Shown here: piece after piece, positions 1 to 10,987 of the stretch
Layout of the letters: each line of letters begins with the position of its first letter
Numbering within the stretch: position 1 is the stretch's first letter
Made by a program: the position numbers and the translations under genes
The notes under the pieces: generated by a model
Told to the model about the DNA's origin: nothing
Database searches by the model: none
Seen by the model: only the letters and a program-made list of their open reading frames with translations
Assembly (NCBI RefSeq): GCF_904849725.1
Contig: NC_058519.1
Location: 541,330,316 to 541,394,315 of the forward strand
DNA: 64,000 nucleotides
Direction: 5' to 3'
Source: Hordeum vulgare subsp. vulgare
Lineage: Eukaryota > Streptophyta > Magnoliopsida > Poales > Poaceae

Positions 1-1023
1 ATGAGCGGTTCGGGCATGCAAAACAGATTATTTCTTGAAGGTTTAGAGAGTGGAACATGCAAATTTACTTGGAACGGCACGTAGATACCGCATATAGGTA
101 GGTATGGTGGACTCATATGGAACAACTTTGGGTTTATGGAGGTGGATGCACAAGCAGTATTCCCGCTTAGTACAAGTGAAGGCTAGCAAAAGACTGGGAA
201 GCGACCAACTAGAGAGCGACAACAGTCATCAAAACGTATTGAGATTAACCAACATTGAGTGCAAGCATGAGTAGGACATAAATCACCATGAACATGAATA
301 TCATAGAGGCTATGTTGATTTTGTTTCAACTACATGCGTGAACATGCGCCAAGTCAAGCCACTTGAATCATTCAAAGGAGGATACCATCCTATCATACTA
401 CAACACAGTCATCTCAAAATTCATGTTGGCAACCAAGGCAAACCATTATAAGCTCCTAGATAATTAAGCATGGCATCAACAACTATGATCTCTAAGTTTT
501 CATTGCAAACATGTTTCTCTCACAACAAAGCTGAACTAGGAACAGTGAGCTAGACATATTTACATAAACAAAATAGATCGAGTTCATACCAGCTTTTCCA
601 TGCTCAGTCACTTCATCATATATCGTCATTATTGCCTTTCACTTGCACGACCGAACGATGTGAACAATAATAAGAGTGCTCGTGCATTGGACTACGCTGG
701 AATCTGCAGGCAAACACAAAGGAGAAGACAAAGTAATATGGCTCTATGACAGCTAAACAGGTATGCATGCAAGAGCCACTAAACAGTGTAACCATGGTCT
801 TCTACCTTGACCCAAAGAAAAAGAAAACTATTTACACGGGAAAGCTCCCAACAAGCAAAAGAAGAACAAGAAAATCTTTTTGGGTTTTCTCAAACTAGAT
901 AGACACACGAAAAGAAAACGAGAATAAGAAAATAAACTAGCATGGATGATACAGTGGCAAAGTGTGAAAACCGACGAACAAAGTGAAAGCATAAGCAAGA
1001 ATGTAAAGTCGGTGAGAAACACG
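1..1023 (-). other. Non-coding 3' region of the left pol-less element
   Basis: This stretch aligns with 52646-53668 in the right copy with scattered substitutions. I see no convincing reading frame. It lies between the ATHILA-like ORF and the 3' LTR of the minus-strand element. Confidence 0.6.
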
Positions 1024-1058
1024 TACTCCCCCAAGTTTAGGCTTTTGGCCTAAGTTGG
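1024..1058 (-). other. Internal polypurine-tract-like site with adjacent hairpin
   Basis: On the minus strand the sequence reads AAACTTGGGGGAGTA (1038-1024), preceded by the inverted repeat formed by ttaggc and gcctaa around 1037-1053. It differs by one base from the tract next to the 3' LTR of the right copy. It lies just after the ATHILA-like ORF. The function is inferred only from the resemblance. Confidence 0.45.
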
Positions 1059-1059
1059 T

Positions 1060-2081
1060 CTACTCCCAAGGATGGTCCGGGCGACACCCAAAATCATAAT
1101 GAGGGTTATACGGGAGAGCTGCAGCCATTGCCTGAATAGCTGCCTCACGGAGACGAGCAGCCTTTGCCTCCCTCTCATACTCCTCTGCCTCTCCTCTGGT
1201 TATGTAATATCTTTGTTTTACCTGAAAGTCAAAGAAGGCAGGAGCAGGAAGGGTAATATGGAAAACACGCTGCCGGTTAAATATCAAACGGTATAGGAGG
1301 GATTCATCATCCCTCTCAAGGAACTGATAGCGTGTCAAAGCGGTGCGATCAAGGAAAGCTGTATGAAGTGGGGATCTCCTTTGCGGATGGGTACTCCAAG
1401 AAAATTTGCTATGCGAGTCGCATAGATCCCACCAAAAAAATCCCCTTCATTAGCATTATTATTCAGCCTCCTTGCTATAATAGCTCCCATGTTGAAACTT
1501 TTATCACCCGTTAATGCACTTTTAAGGATACTAAGGTCGGGTGCGCAGAGGTGACAATGCTCAATCTTGCCATTAATTCATCTGCCTATGAATAAGGCAA
1601 AATAATGCAAGGCAGGAAAATGAATTCTCCCCATGGTAGCATGTGTAATATCTCTAGTTTCTCCAACAGTTATACCAGAGAAAAAATCTCTAACCGAAGA
1701 TTTAGGAGGATCATTGAGACTACCCCAAATAGGTATCTTGCAAATTCTATTGAAATCCTCTAAATCCATGGTATACGATTTGTCATAGAGATCAAACAGT
1801 ACAGATGTATCACGACCAGCTGAAAATTTGAATCTACGAACAAAAGAGGCAGTGAGAGCAACATACTGTTTACATTTATCGGAGATGAATTCTTCGAGTC
1901 CGACATTGAGAACAAGTGCATCAAACTCATCTTTGAAACCTGCCTCAATCATAAATTCATCAGAAGGCCATTCACATGGTTTTACCTGCGCGTCCCTTGG
2001 TTGGTAAGGATCGGGCTCCCGAATCGCAAGAAGGGGACCTCTCTTGCTTGAGGAAACACCATGATAGTTTCTCCTAAACAT
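1060..2081 (-). pseudogene. ATHILA ORF1-like protein, broken
   Basis: The frame starts at 2081 (MFRRNYHG) and resembles the ATHILA ORF1 proteins of plant gypsy elements, whose function is unknown. Recognisable stretches include FVRRFKFSAGRDTSVLFDLY and MDLEDFNRICKIP. A stop at 1580-1578 replaces a Cys codon present in the right copy, and one base is missing near 1365, so the C-terminal part continues in another frame (1338-1060, ending DHPWE). The right copy (54725-53704) is broken at a different point, so the two losses are independent. No signal peptide or clear membrane helix is visible, so I would not call it an envelope protein. Confidence 0.75.
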
Positions 2082-2234
2082 CTTCTTTTTCTGAAATTTT
2101 CAGTGACTCTAAGGAAAAGTAAACAAGGCTCAACTAAACTCGTAGCAACTACTCCAACTAGTGCCTAGAGGCCATTTACGCATCAAAACTACTTGGGACC
2201 AGCTAAAATTAGCATGCAAAGCTCAAGAACAGGG

Positions 2235-3763
2235 TGATACGTCCATTTTGCATCATGCTTTCATGTTGATATTTATCGCTTTATGGACTGTTATTATACT
2301 TTCTGGAACCATACTTATGCCTTTTCTCTCTTATTTTGCAAGGTTTATTTGAAGAGGGAGAATACCGGCAATTGGAATTCTGGACTGGAAAAGGAGCAAG
2401 TCTGAATCCTCTATTCTGTGCAACTCCAAATGCCCTGAAATCAACGTGGATTTCTTTGGGAATATATAAAAAATACTGGGCGAAAGAAGTGTCAGAGGGG
2501 AGCAGCCAGGGGCCCACAAGCCTGGTTGCCGCGGCCTACCCCCCTGGCCACAGCAACAAGGCTTGTGGGCACCCTGGTGGCCCACTCGCCCCCCTCTTTT
2601 GCTATATGAAGGGTCTCGTCCGGAAAAAATCAGGGTGGAGCTTTTTCGTGGATTCTCCGTCGCCACGAGGCGGAACTTGAGCAGATCCAATCTAGAGCTC
2701 CGGCAGGACGATCCTGCCGGGGAAACTTCCCTCCCAGAGGGGGAAATCGTCGCCATCATCATCACCAACACTCCTCTCATCGAAGGGGAGTCATCTCCAT
2801 CAACATCTTCATCAGCACCATCTCCTCTCCAAACCCTAGTTCATCTCTTGTAACCAATCTCCATCTCGCGACTCCGATTGGTACTTGTAAGGTTGCTAGT
2901 AGTGTTGATTACTCTTTGTAGTTGATGCTAGTTGGATTACTTGGTGGAAGAGTTTATGTTTAGATCCTTGATGCTAATCATTACACCACTGATCATGATT
3001 ATGATTATGCTTTGTGAGTAGTCACTTTTGTTCCTGAGGACATGGGATAAGTCATGCTAATAATAGTTATGTGAATTTGGTATTCGTTCGGTATTTTGAT
3101 ATGTTGTATGTTCTTTTTCCTCTAGTGGTGTTATGTGAACGTCGACTACATAACACTTCACCATATATGGTCCTAGAGGAAGGCATTGGGGAGTAGTAAG
3201 TAGATGATGGGTTGCTAGAGTGATAGAAGCTTAAACCCCAGTCTATGTGTTGCTTCGTAAGGGGCTGATTTGGATCCACTAGTTTAATGTTATGTTTAGA
3301 CGTTGTCTTAATTCTTCTTTCATAGTTGCGGATGCTTGCGAGAGGGGTTAATCATAAGTGGGATGCTTGTCCAAGTAAGGGCAGTACCCAAGAGCCGGTC
3401 CACCCACATATCAAACTATCAAAGTAACGAACGTGAATCATATGAACATCATGAAACTAGCATGACAAAAATTCCCGTGTGTCCTCGAGAGCGTTTTTCC
3501 TCTTATAAGACTTTGCTCAGGCTTGTCCCTTGCTACAAAAGGGATTGGGCCAGTTTTCTGCACCGTTTCTACTACTTGTTACTTGTTACTTTTCGCTTGC
3601 TACGTTTCACCTCACTACACCATCACTTGTTACCGCTACTTTCAGTGCTTGCAGTTATTACCTTGCTGATAACCGTTTATCAGAGCCTTCTTCTCCACAT
3701 TGGGTTCGACACTCTTACTTATCGAAAGGACTACGGTTGATCCCCTATACTTGTGGGTCATCA
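2235..3763 (+). repeat. 5' LTR of gypsy copy 1
   Basis: It runs from TGATACGTCC to GGGTCATCA. A strong hairpin lies at 2512-2570 (25-base arms, about three mismatches, 9-base loop), followed about 30 bp later by a TATA-like CTATATGAA (2602-2610) and a GGAAAAAATCA motif near 2620. This looks like the U3 promoter region. The last 20 bases before the end, GATCCCCTATACTTGTGGGT, are shared with the minus-strand family. Confidence 0.9.
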
Positions 3764-3774
3764 AGACTCTTTTC

Positions 3775-3792
3775 TGGCGCCGTTGCCGGGGA
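3775..3792 (+). other. Primer binding site, tRNA-Asp
   Basis: TGGCGCCGTTGCCGGGGA is complementary to the 3' end of plant tRNA-Asp, the primer of Athila elements. It lies 11 nt after the LTR end. The same spacer and site occur in the minus-strand family. Confidence 0.88.
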
Positions 3793-3869
3793 GTGAAGCG
3801 CCTTTGGTAAGTGGAATTTGGTAAGGAAACATTTATATAGTGTGCTGAAATTTATTGTCACTTGTCACT

Positions 3870-4934
3870 ATGGAAACTGTTCCTTTGAGGAGTTTGTTCG
3901 GGGTATCTTCACCACGAACGGAAGCACGAGGAGTTGTTCCTCAACCTGAGGTACCTACTGAAAATATCTTTTATAAAATTCCTTCAGGTATGCTTGAGAA
4001 ACTGCTGGCTAATCCTTTTACATGAGATGGATCATCACATCCAGACTTGCATCTGATCTACGTAGATGAAGTTTGTGGTTTATTTAAGCTTGCAGGTTTG
4101 CGTGAGGATGAGGTAAAGAATAAATTCTTCCCTTTATCTTTGAAGGATAAGGCGTTGACATGGTATAGGCTATGTGATGATACTGGATCATGGGACTACA
4201 ATCGGTTGAAATTGGAATTTCATCAAAAGTTTTATCCTATGCATTTAGTACATCGTGATCGGAATTATATTTATAACTTTTGGCCTTGTGACAGGGAAAG
4301 CATAGCTCAAGCTTGGGGGAGGCTTAAATCAATGCTATATTCATGCCCCAATCATGAGCTCTCGGGAGAAATTATCACTCAAAACTTTTATGCTCGGCTT
4401 TCTCATGGAGATCGTACCATGCTTGACACTTCTTGTACCGGTTCTTTTATGAAGAAGGATATTGACCACAAGTGGAATTTATTGTAAAGAATCAAACGTA
4501 ACTCTGAAGATTGGGAGCTTGAAGAAGGTAAGGAGTCAGGTATGAATTTCCAGTTTGATTGCGTTAAATCTTTTGTTGAAACAAACGCTTCTAGAGATTT
4601 TAGTGCTAAGTATGGACTTGACTCTGAGATAGTAGCTTCTCTATGTGAATCTTTTGCTGCTCATGTTGATCTTCCCAAAGTGAAGTGGTTTAAGTATCAT
4701 CCGCCTGTCGAAGTCAACATAGTTAAACCCAACCTAGTTGAAGAGAAAGCCATTGCCTTTAGTGATCCTATTGTTCCTTGTGCCTACACTAAGAAACCAC
4801 CTTACCCTACTAGGAAAAAGGATTATTCTAAAGCTCCAACTGTGATACGTAGGGGTTACATTAGACCACTTGCACCCCCTGAGGAACTTAGAGTTGAACC
4901 TAGTGTTGCTATTATCAAAGATCTCTTAGCCTAA
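3870..4934 (+). pseudogene. gag region of gypsy copy 1
   Basis: It starts at ATG 3870 (METVPLRS). The capsid-like retrotransposon gag domain is clear around 4047-4430: DKALTWYRLCDD, then FYPMHL, AQAWGRLKSML and the Cys-Pro-Asn-His segment. Stops at 4023, 4485 and 4932 break the frame; the other copy has sense codons at all three places. The frame is the same as the rest of pol, so gag and pol were one polyprotein. The AAGCTTGGGGGAGG inside AQAWGR (4309-4322) resembles the polypurine tract. Confidence 0.85.
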
Positions 4935-5580
4935 GACATAGGCGGGCATGTTATCAAATTCTGTGAGGACTCCGTTAGAATAGCTAAACCTCACGCGAAA
5001 GATAAATACGGACCTGTAGTTGGCATGCCCGTTGTTTCTGTCAAGATAGGAGATCACTGTTATCATGGTTTATGTGATATGGGTGCTAGTGTTAGTGCAA
5101 TACCCCGGTCCCTATATGATGAAATCAAAGATGAGATTGCACCTGCTGAGTTAGAACCCACTGATGTCACTATTGCGCTAGCTAATAGAGACACTATCTG
5201 CCCTTTGGGAATTGTGAGAGACGTATAAGTCCTGTGTGGTAAGACGTAGTATCCTACTGATTTCCTCGTCCTTGCTACTGCACAAGATAGCTTTTGTCCC
5301 ATCATATTTGGTAGACCCTTTCTCAACACTGTCAATGCTCACATTGATTGCATTCAACAGACTGTCACTGTTAGTTTCGAGGGTGTGTCTCATGAATTTA
5401 ACTTCTCCAAGTTTGGAAGACAACCCCATGAAAAAGAGTTGTCTGGTAGGGATGAAATCATTTCTCTTGCCTCTATTGTCGTACCTCCTATGCATCCTTT
5501 AGAGCAATATCTTCTTGAGCATGAAAATGATATGCATATGGATGAAAGAGATGAGATAGATAAAATTGTTTTAGAACAAT
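4935..5580 (+). pseudogene. Aspartic protease region of gypsy copy 1
   Basis: Retroviral-type aspartic protease: HGLCDMGASVSAIPRSLYDE around 5064-5125 contains the catalytic Asp in a DxGAS motif, and the later IIFGRPFLNT (near 5308) is the conserved C-terminal strand. Stops at 5226 and 5247 interrupt it. It would cut the polyprotein if expressed. It is in the same frame as gag and RT. Confidence 0.82.
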
Positions 5581-7166
5581 ATCCTATTCTCAAGAATAAT
5601 TTGCCTATTGAACTGCTTGGGGATCCTCCCCCACCAAAGGGTGATCCTGTGTTCAAGCTAAAACAATTACCAGATACTCTTAAGTATGCCTATCTTGATG
5701 AGAAGGAGATATATCATGTTATTATTAATGCTCACCTCTCGAATCACGAAGAGAAGAAGTTATTAAAAACTTTGAGGAAGCACCGTGCTGCTATTGGATA
5801 TACTCTTGATGATCTAAAGGGTATTAGTCCCACTCTATGTCAGCACAAGATTAAAACCAATCCTGATTCTAAGCCAGTTGCTGATCATCAACGGAGACTA
5901 AATCCGAGGATGAAAGAGGTCGTGAGAAAAGAAATATTAAAGCTTGTAGAGGCAGGAATCGTTTATCCTGTTGCTCATAGTGATTGGGTAAGCCCAGTAC
6001 ATTGCGTACCTAAGAAGGGAGGTATCACCGTCGTTCCTAATGATAAGAATGAACTAATCCCACATAGGACTATCACTAGCTATAGGATGGTGATAGACTT
6101 CCGGAAACTGAACAAGGCAACCAGGAAAGACCATTATCCTTTGCCGTTTATCGACCAAATGCTAGAAAGGCTATCTAAACACACACACTTTTGCTTTCTA
6201 GACGGTTATTCAGGTTTCTCGCAAATACCTGTTGCACAATCTGATCAGGAGAAAACCACTTTCACCTACCCCTTCGGTACCTTTGCTTATAGACGTATGC
6301 CTTTTGGCTTGTGCAATGCACCTGGCACCTTTCAAAGATGTATGATGGCTATATTCTCTGACTTTTGTGGAAAGATTGTTGAGGTTTTCATGGATGATTT
6401 CTCCGTTTACGGTTCTTCATTTGAAGATTGCCTCAGCAACTTTGATTGAGTCTTACGGAGATGCAAAGATACCAACCTCGTATTGAACTGGGAGAAGTGT
6501 CACTTCATGGTTAATGAAGGCATCGTCTTAGGACACAAAATCTCTGAGAAAGGCATTGAAGTTGATAAGTCTAAGGTGGATGCAATTGAGAAAATGCCTT
6601 GCCCCACAGATATCAAAGGTATATGAAGTTTCCTAGGTCATGCTGGTTTCTATTGAAGATTCATTAAAGACTTCTCTAAGATTTCTAGGCCTCTTACCAA
6701 CCTCTTGCAGAAGGATGTTCCTTTTGTTTTTGGTGAGGATTGTGAGGAAGCTTTCGAAATACTTAAGAAGGCCTTGATAACCGCACCTATTGTTCAACCA
6801 CCTGATTGGAACTTGCCCTTTGAAATCATGTGCGATGCTAGTGATCATGCTGTTGGTGTTGTTCTAGGACAAAGAGTTGACAAGAAGTTGAATGTCATTC
6901 ACTACGCTAGTAAAACTCTAGACAGTGCTCAAAGAAACTATGCCACTACGGAGAAGGAGTTTTTAGCAGTCGTGTTTGCATGTGAAAAGTTCAGATCTTA
7001 TATAGTTGACTCCAAAGTTACTATTCACTCTGATCATGCTGCTATTAAGTACCTTATGGAGAAGAAGGACGCTAAGCCTAGACTAGTCAGATGGGTTCTC
7101 CTGCTACAGGAATTTGATTTCCACGTTGTTGACTGAAAGGGTGCCGATAACCCTGTAGCAGATAAC
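5581..7166 (+). pseudogene. Reverse transcriptase and RNase H of gypsy copy 1
   Basis: RT motifs are in order: SDWVSPVHCVPKKGG (near 5980), YRMVIDFRKLNKATRKDHYP, FLDGYSGF, FGLCNAP, and the catalytic FMDD box near 6390. RNase H follows with the acidic residues in [19 protein letters not shown] and [11 protein letters not shown] (6800-7060). Stops at 6447, 6624, 6654 and 7134 prevent full translation, but no net frameshift exists across the region. Copy 2 lacks almost all of RNase H. Confidence 0.88.
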
Positions 7167-8648
7167 TTGTCTAGTCTAGAGAATGTCCTTGATGACCCAC
7201 GACCGATTGATGACAGCTTTCCTCATGAGCAATTGAATGTCATCCGCACTTCACATAGTGCACCGTGGTATGCTGATTACGCAAACTATATCGTAGCCAA
7301 ATACATACCACCCAGTTTCACCTACCAGCAAAATAAGAAATTCTTCTTTGATTTGAGACACTACTTTTGGGATGATCCTCACCTTTATAAGGAAGGAGTA
7401 GATGGTGTTATTAGACGTTGTGTGCCTGAACATGAACAGGGACAGATCCTGCAGAAGTGTCATTCCGAGGCCTACGGAGGACATCATGCTGGAGACAGAA
7501 CTGCTCATAAGGTATTGCAATCAGGGTTCTATTGGCCCACTCTCTTCAAGGATGCCCGTAAGTTTGTCTTGTCTTGTGAAGAATGCCAAAGAATAGGGAA
7601 TATCAGTAAGTGTCGGGAAATGCCTATGAACTATTCACTTGTCATTGAACCATTTGATGTCAGGGACTTTGATTATATGGGACCTTTCCCGAGTTCCAAT
7701 GGGTATACTCACATCTTAGTTGTTGTGGATTATGTCATTAAGTGGGTAGAAGCTATCCCCACTAGAAATGTTGATCACCACACCTCTATTAAGATTCTTA
7801 AAGAAGTAATTTTCCCAAGATTTGGAGTCCCTAGATATCTGATGACTGATGGCGGTTCACACTTCATTCATGGTGTTTTCCGCAAGATGCCCGCTAAGTA
7901 TGATGTCAACCATAGAGTTGCATCTCCTTATCATCCTCAGTCTAGTGGTCAAGTGGATTTGAGTAACAGGGAGATCAAATTGATCTTACAAAAGATCGTC
8001 AATAGATCTCGAAAGAATTGGTCTAGCAAACTTGACGATGCATTATGGGCTTATAGGACGGCTTATAAGAATCCCATGGGCATGTCGCCTTATAAAATGG
8101 TTTACGGTAAGGCTTGTTATTTACCTCTTGAGCTAGGACACAAAGCTTATTGGGCAATCAAAGAGCTCAACTTTGATTTCAAACTTGCCGATGAGAAGCG
8201 GTTGTTTGATATCAGCTCATTAGATGAGTGGAGGGCCCGGGCATATGAGAATGCCAAGTTGTTCGAGGAAAAGGTTAAGAGATGGCACGATAAATGAATA
8301 CAAAAATGAGAGTTCAATGTAGGTTATTATGTCCTGCTATACAATTCTCGCTTAAGATTCCTCGCAGGCAAGCTTCTCTCTAAATGGGAAGGTCCCTACG
8401 TTGTCAAGGAAGTATATCGTTCTGGTGCCATCAAAATCAATAACACGGAAGGTAACTTTCCTAGAGTGGTAAATGGGCAAAGAATCAAGCCTTACATCTC
8501 TGGTACTCCCATAAATGTTGAGACCAATATCATCAATATCATAACTCCAGAGGAGTACATAAAGGATGTTTATCAGCCTATTTCAGACCCTGAAAACGAA
8601 GAGGTATGTGTTTCGGTAAGTAACTGGACTCCGAAACTTTTCCAATAG
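7167..8648 (+). pseudogene. Integrase of gypsy copy 1
   Basis: It has the HHCC zinc-binding segment ([14 protein letters not shown] to LSCEECQR, 7470-7590), then the catalytic core. The first Asp (codon 7671-7673, in DYMGPFP) and the second (TDGGSHF) are present, but the third acidic residue is Asp rather than Glu (codon 7956-7958, QVDLSNRE; QVELSNRE in copy 2). The GPY motif WEGPYVV follows near 8388 and no chromodomain is seen. Stops at 8295 and 8307 cut off the C-terminal domain; the frame ends at 8648. Confidence 0.87.
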
Positions 8649-8698
8649 GAAATTTTCTCCGTTTTGGAATTTATGGAAAATTAGAAAAATAAAAAAGC

Positions 8699-8850
8699 AG
8701 TCCGGAGAGCGCACGAGGCGGCCACAAGCTTGGGTGCCGCGGCCTCCCCCTGGCCGCGGCAACAGGGCTTGTGGGCACCTCGTGTGCCTCCCGGACTCCG
8801 TTTTCTTGCGGAGCACTCCTTCTGGTCCAGAAAAAATCATTATATATACG
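8699..8850 (+). promoter_or_regulatory. Internal hairpin plus TATA module upstream of the 3' ORF
   Basis: A roughly 100-bp hairpin runs from AGTCCGG (8699) to CCGGACT (8798), with a GC-rich core at 8721-8744 and 8752-8776. It is followed by CCAGAAAAAATCA and a TATA-like TATATATA at 8841-8848, 84 bp before the ATG of the 172-codon ORF. The same order (hairpin, TATA-like box, AAAAAATCA) occurs in this element's LTR. A promoter role is inferred. The hairpin and TATA box recur in copy 2 at 61970-62120. Confidence 0.5.
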
Positions 8851-8931
8851 CCCGAGGGTTTTGATCTCCGTATCGCGCAGTTTTCCTTTGTTTTCGTTTC
8901 GAGCCTGTTTCTGTTGTAGATCTAGATCGTC

Positions 8932-9450
8932 ATGACTTCCCCAAAAGTTCCTAAGGACAAGATCTTCGAGAAGGTCATCAATCCCTACCTCACGGAAGTA
9001 TTGCAGCACCCCCAATCTATCAAGATGAGCGAGGGGATGTTGCACATCCGTGATGTTGAGGGGCCTAAAAAGACCGGAAGCGTGGAGACGAGGCTCGAAG
9101 CAATGGAGCAACAAGTCTTCAACTGCCAAGGGATGGTGGAGCGTGGACTCAACGCCAACCACATGATGATCACGGAGTTCACCAACAATCACAATAGGGA
9201 TGCCATTAACATTGGGAACCACCTCTCCAGGCTCTATGACAGGGTTGATCAACTCCAGGGCCAGATCTATGACCTGCAGAACCAAAACTGTGAGTATGAG
9301 TATAGATTTAAATCAATACGGTTGGCTGCAGATTTGAGGATTCCGGCGACTCGTTCATCCTGCCATGATGGAGCACCTATGCCTTGGAAGACGGAGGATC
9401 AAACTCATGTTGCAACTTCACCACCATCACCACCAAAGGAAGACAACTAA
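8932..9450 (+). CDS. Coiled-coil protein in the env position of gypsy copy 1
   Basis: An uninterrupted 172-codon frame (MTSPKVPKDK to PPKEDN) lies downstream of integrase. Copy 2 has an equally open 173-codon version at 62203-62724. Residues about 45-60 (TRLEAMEQQVFNC) and 98-128 (HLSRLYDRVDQLQGQIYDLQ) look like coiled coil; the C-terminus is Pro- and Ser-rich. No signal peptide or membrane helix is seen, so it is not an obvious envelope protein. A splice-acceptor-like tract (tttctgttgtag) ends 12 bases before the ATG; in copy 2 it reads tgctgcag. Function unknown. Confidence 0.7.
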   Translation: MTSPKVPKDKIFEKVINPYLTEVLQHPQSIKMSEGMLHIRDVEGPKKTGSVETRLEAMEQQVFNCQGMVERGLNANHMMITEFTNNHNRDAINIGNHLSRLYDRVDQLQGQIYDLQNQNCEYEYRFKSIRLAADLRIPATRSSCHDGAPMPWKTEDQTHVATSPPSPPKEDN

Positions 9451-10973
9451 GCATTGGTATGGGAAACTCCCTTGGCTTATGCCAAGCTTGGGGGAGTTGC
9501 CCTGGTATCATATCACCTTTATATCTTTTCCTTTTACCTTTGTTTTAGTTCTTTCCTTTTCAGTTTTTATTTCTTCTCTTAGTGGAATAAAAAGTCTTTA
9601 GTGTTTTACTTTGAGTCTTTTGCATTGTGTCTCCCCCGATGTATTCGACCTTGCGAGCTATATAATAAAGAGTATCTTATTCAAGGGCTTTGCTTTGTGT
9701 CGTGATCAAAAGTATGAAAAGAACGATAGCATGAAAGATCATGAGATGATCTTATGGAAAGTGATAGCTTCACATATAACAAGTATGATGATTGAAACTT
9801 GTTGAGAGTAGACCAACATAGACCCCATTCATTGTTGCAATTAATAAGAAGTAATAAGGAAAGAGAGGTTCACATATAAATATATCATCTTAGACACCTT
9901 CTATAATTGTGAGCACTCATCAAACTATTACATGCTTAGAAGTAGATGTTGGACAAGGAAGACAACATAATGAATTGTGTCTGTTTGGTTCCAAACAATG
10001 TTATATGATTAGAGATCCCTTAGCATGTGACGATTGCTTCCACCTCATATTAGCCAAAACTCCCGCACCAAGTAGAGATACTATTTGTGCATCCATAAAC
10101 CTTCAACCCAGTTTTGCCATGAGTGTCCACCATACCTACCTATGGATTGAATAAGATCCCTCAAGTAAGTTGTCATCGGTGCAAGCAATAAAAATTGCTC
10201 TCTAATATGTATGATCTATTAGTGTGTGGAAATAAGCTTTGTACGAACCTGTGATGAGGAAGACATAAAAGCGACAGACTGCATAATAAAGTTCTTTATC
10301 ACAGGAGGCAATATAAAGTGACGTTCCTCCGCACTACGAGGACACGCATCCAAACCTCAAAAGTGCATGACAACCTCTTATTCCCTCTATGAAGGGCCTA
10401 TCTTGTACCTTTACTTTTTGCCCTTGTAAGAGTCATGGTGATCTTCACCAATTCCTTATTTAGCCTTTTTCTTGGTGAACTTCATATGCTTGGGAAAGAT
10501 CTATATTCATATATCAACTTGGAGCTGAGTACTTATGCTTTATTATTGTTGACTTTACCCTTGAGGTAAATGGTTGGGAGGCAAAATTATAAGCCCCTAT
10601 CTTTCTCTGTGTCCAACTGAAACTTTGATATCATGAGTACCACGTGAGTTGTAACAATTGTGGAAAACAAAAGAGATGATTGAGTATGTGGATTTGCCTT
10701 ACAAGCTCTTATTTGACTCTTTCTGATAATATGATAAATTGCAATTGCTTCAATGACTATGGACTGTTGTTGGCTACTTCTCGGTAAGGTTTTTGTTTCA
10801 TACTTTGCTTTGTGAAGGAATTGTTACTTTCCCATAAGAATCTCTATGATGTATTGTTGTTCTATGTGTGATCATGATGCCCTCATGTCCGTATTATGTT
10901 TATCAACACCTTCATCCCTAAACATGTGGACATCTTTTGGGTCTTGGTTTTCGCTTGAGGACAAGCGAGGTCT
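9451..10973 (+). other. Non-coding 3' region of gypsy copy 1, with an internal polypurine tract
   Basis: No convincing gene. A polypurine-like AAGCTTGGGGGAGT at 9484-9497, just after the ORF stop, repeats exactly the tract at the 3' LTR. The block CTTGAGGACAAGC near 10954 precedes the true tract and is shared with the minus-strand family. Copy 2 retains the whole region from 62725 on. Confidence 0.6.
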
Positions 10974-10987
10974 AAGCTTGGGGGAGT
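10974..10987 (+). other. Polypurine tract of gypsy copy 1
   Basis: AAGCTTGGGGGAGT immediately precedes the 3' LTR and would prime plus-strand synthesis. Confidence 0.8.

Noticed and set aside
2512..2570. Hairpins as separate foldback transposons or terminators
   Set aside because: They have no target duplications, keep a fixed place relative to TATA-like boxes, and recur within element families, so they are part of the elements.
8932..9450. Envelope gene
   Set aside because: Position would fit, but there is no signal peptide, membrane helix or furin-like site; the protein looks like a soluble coiled coil.
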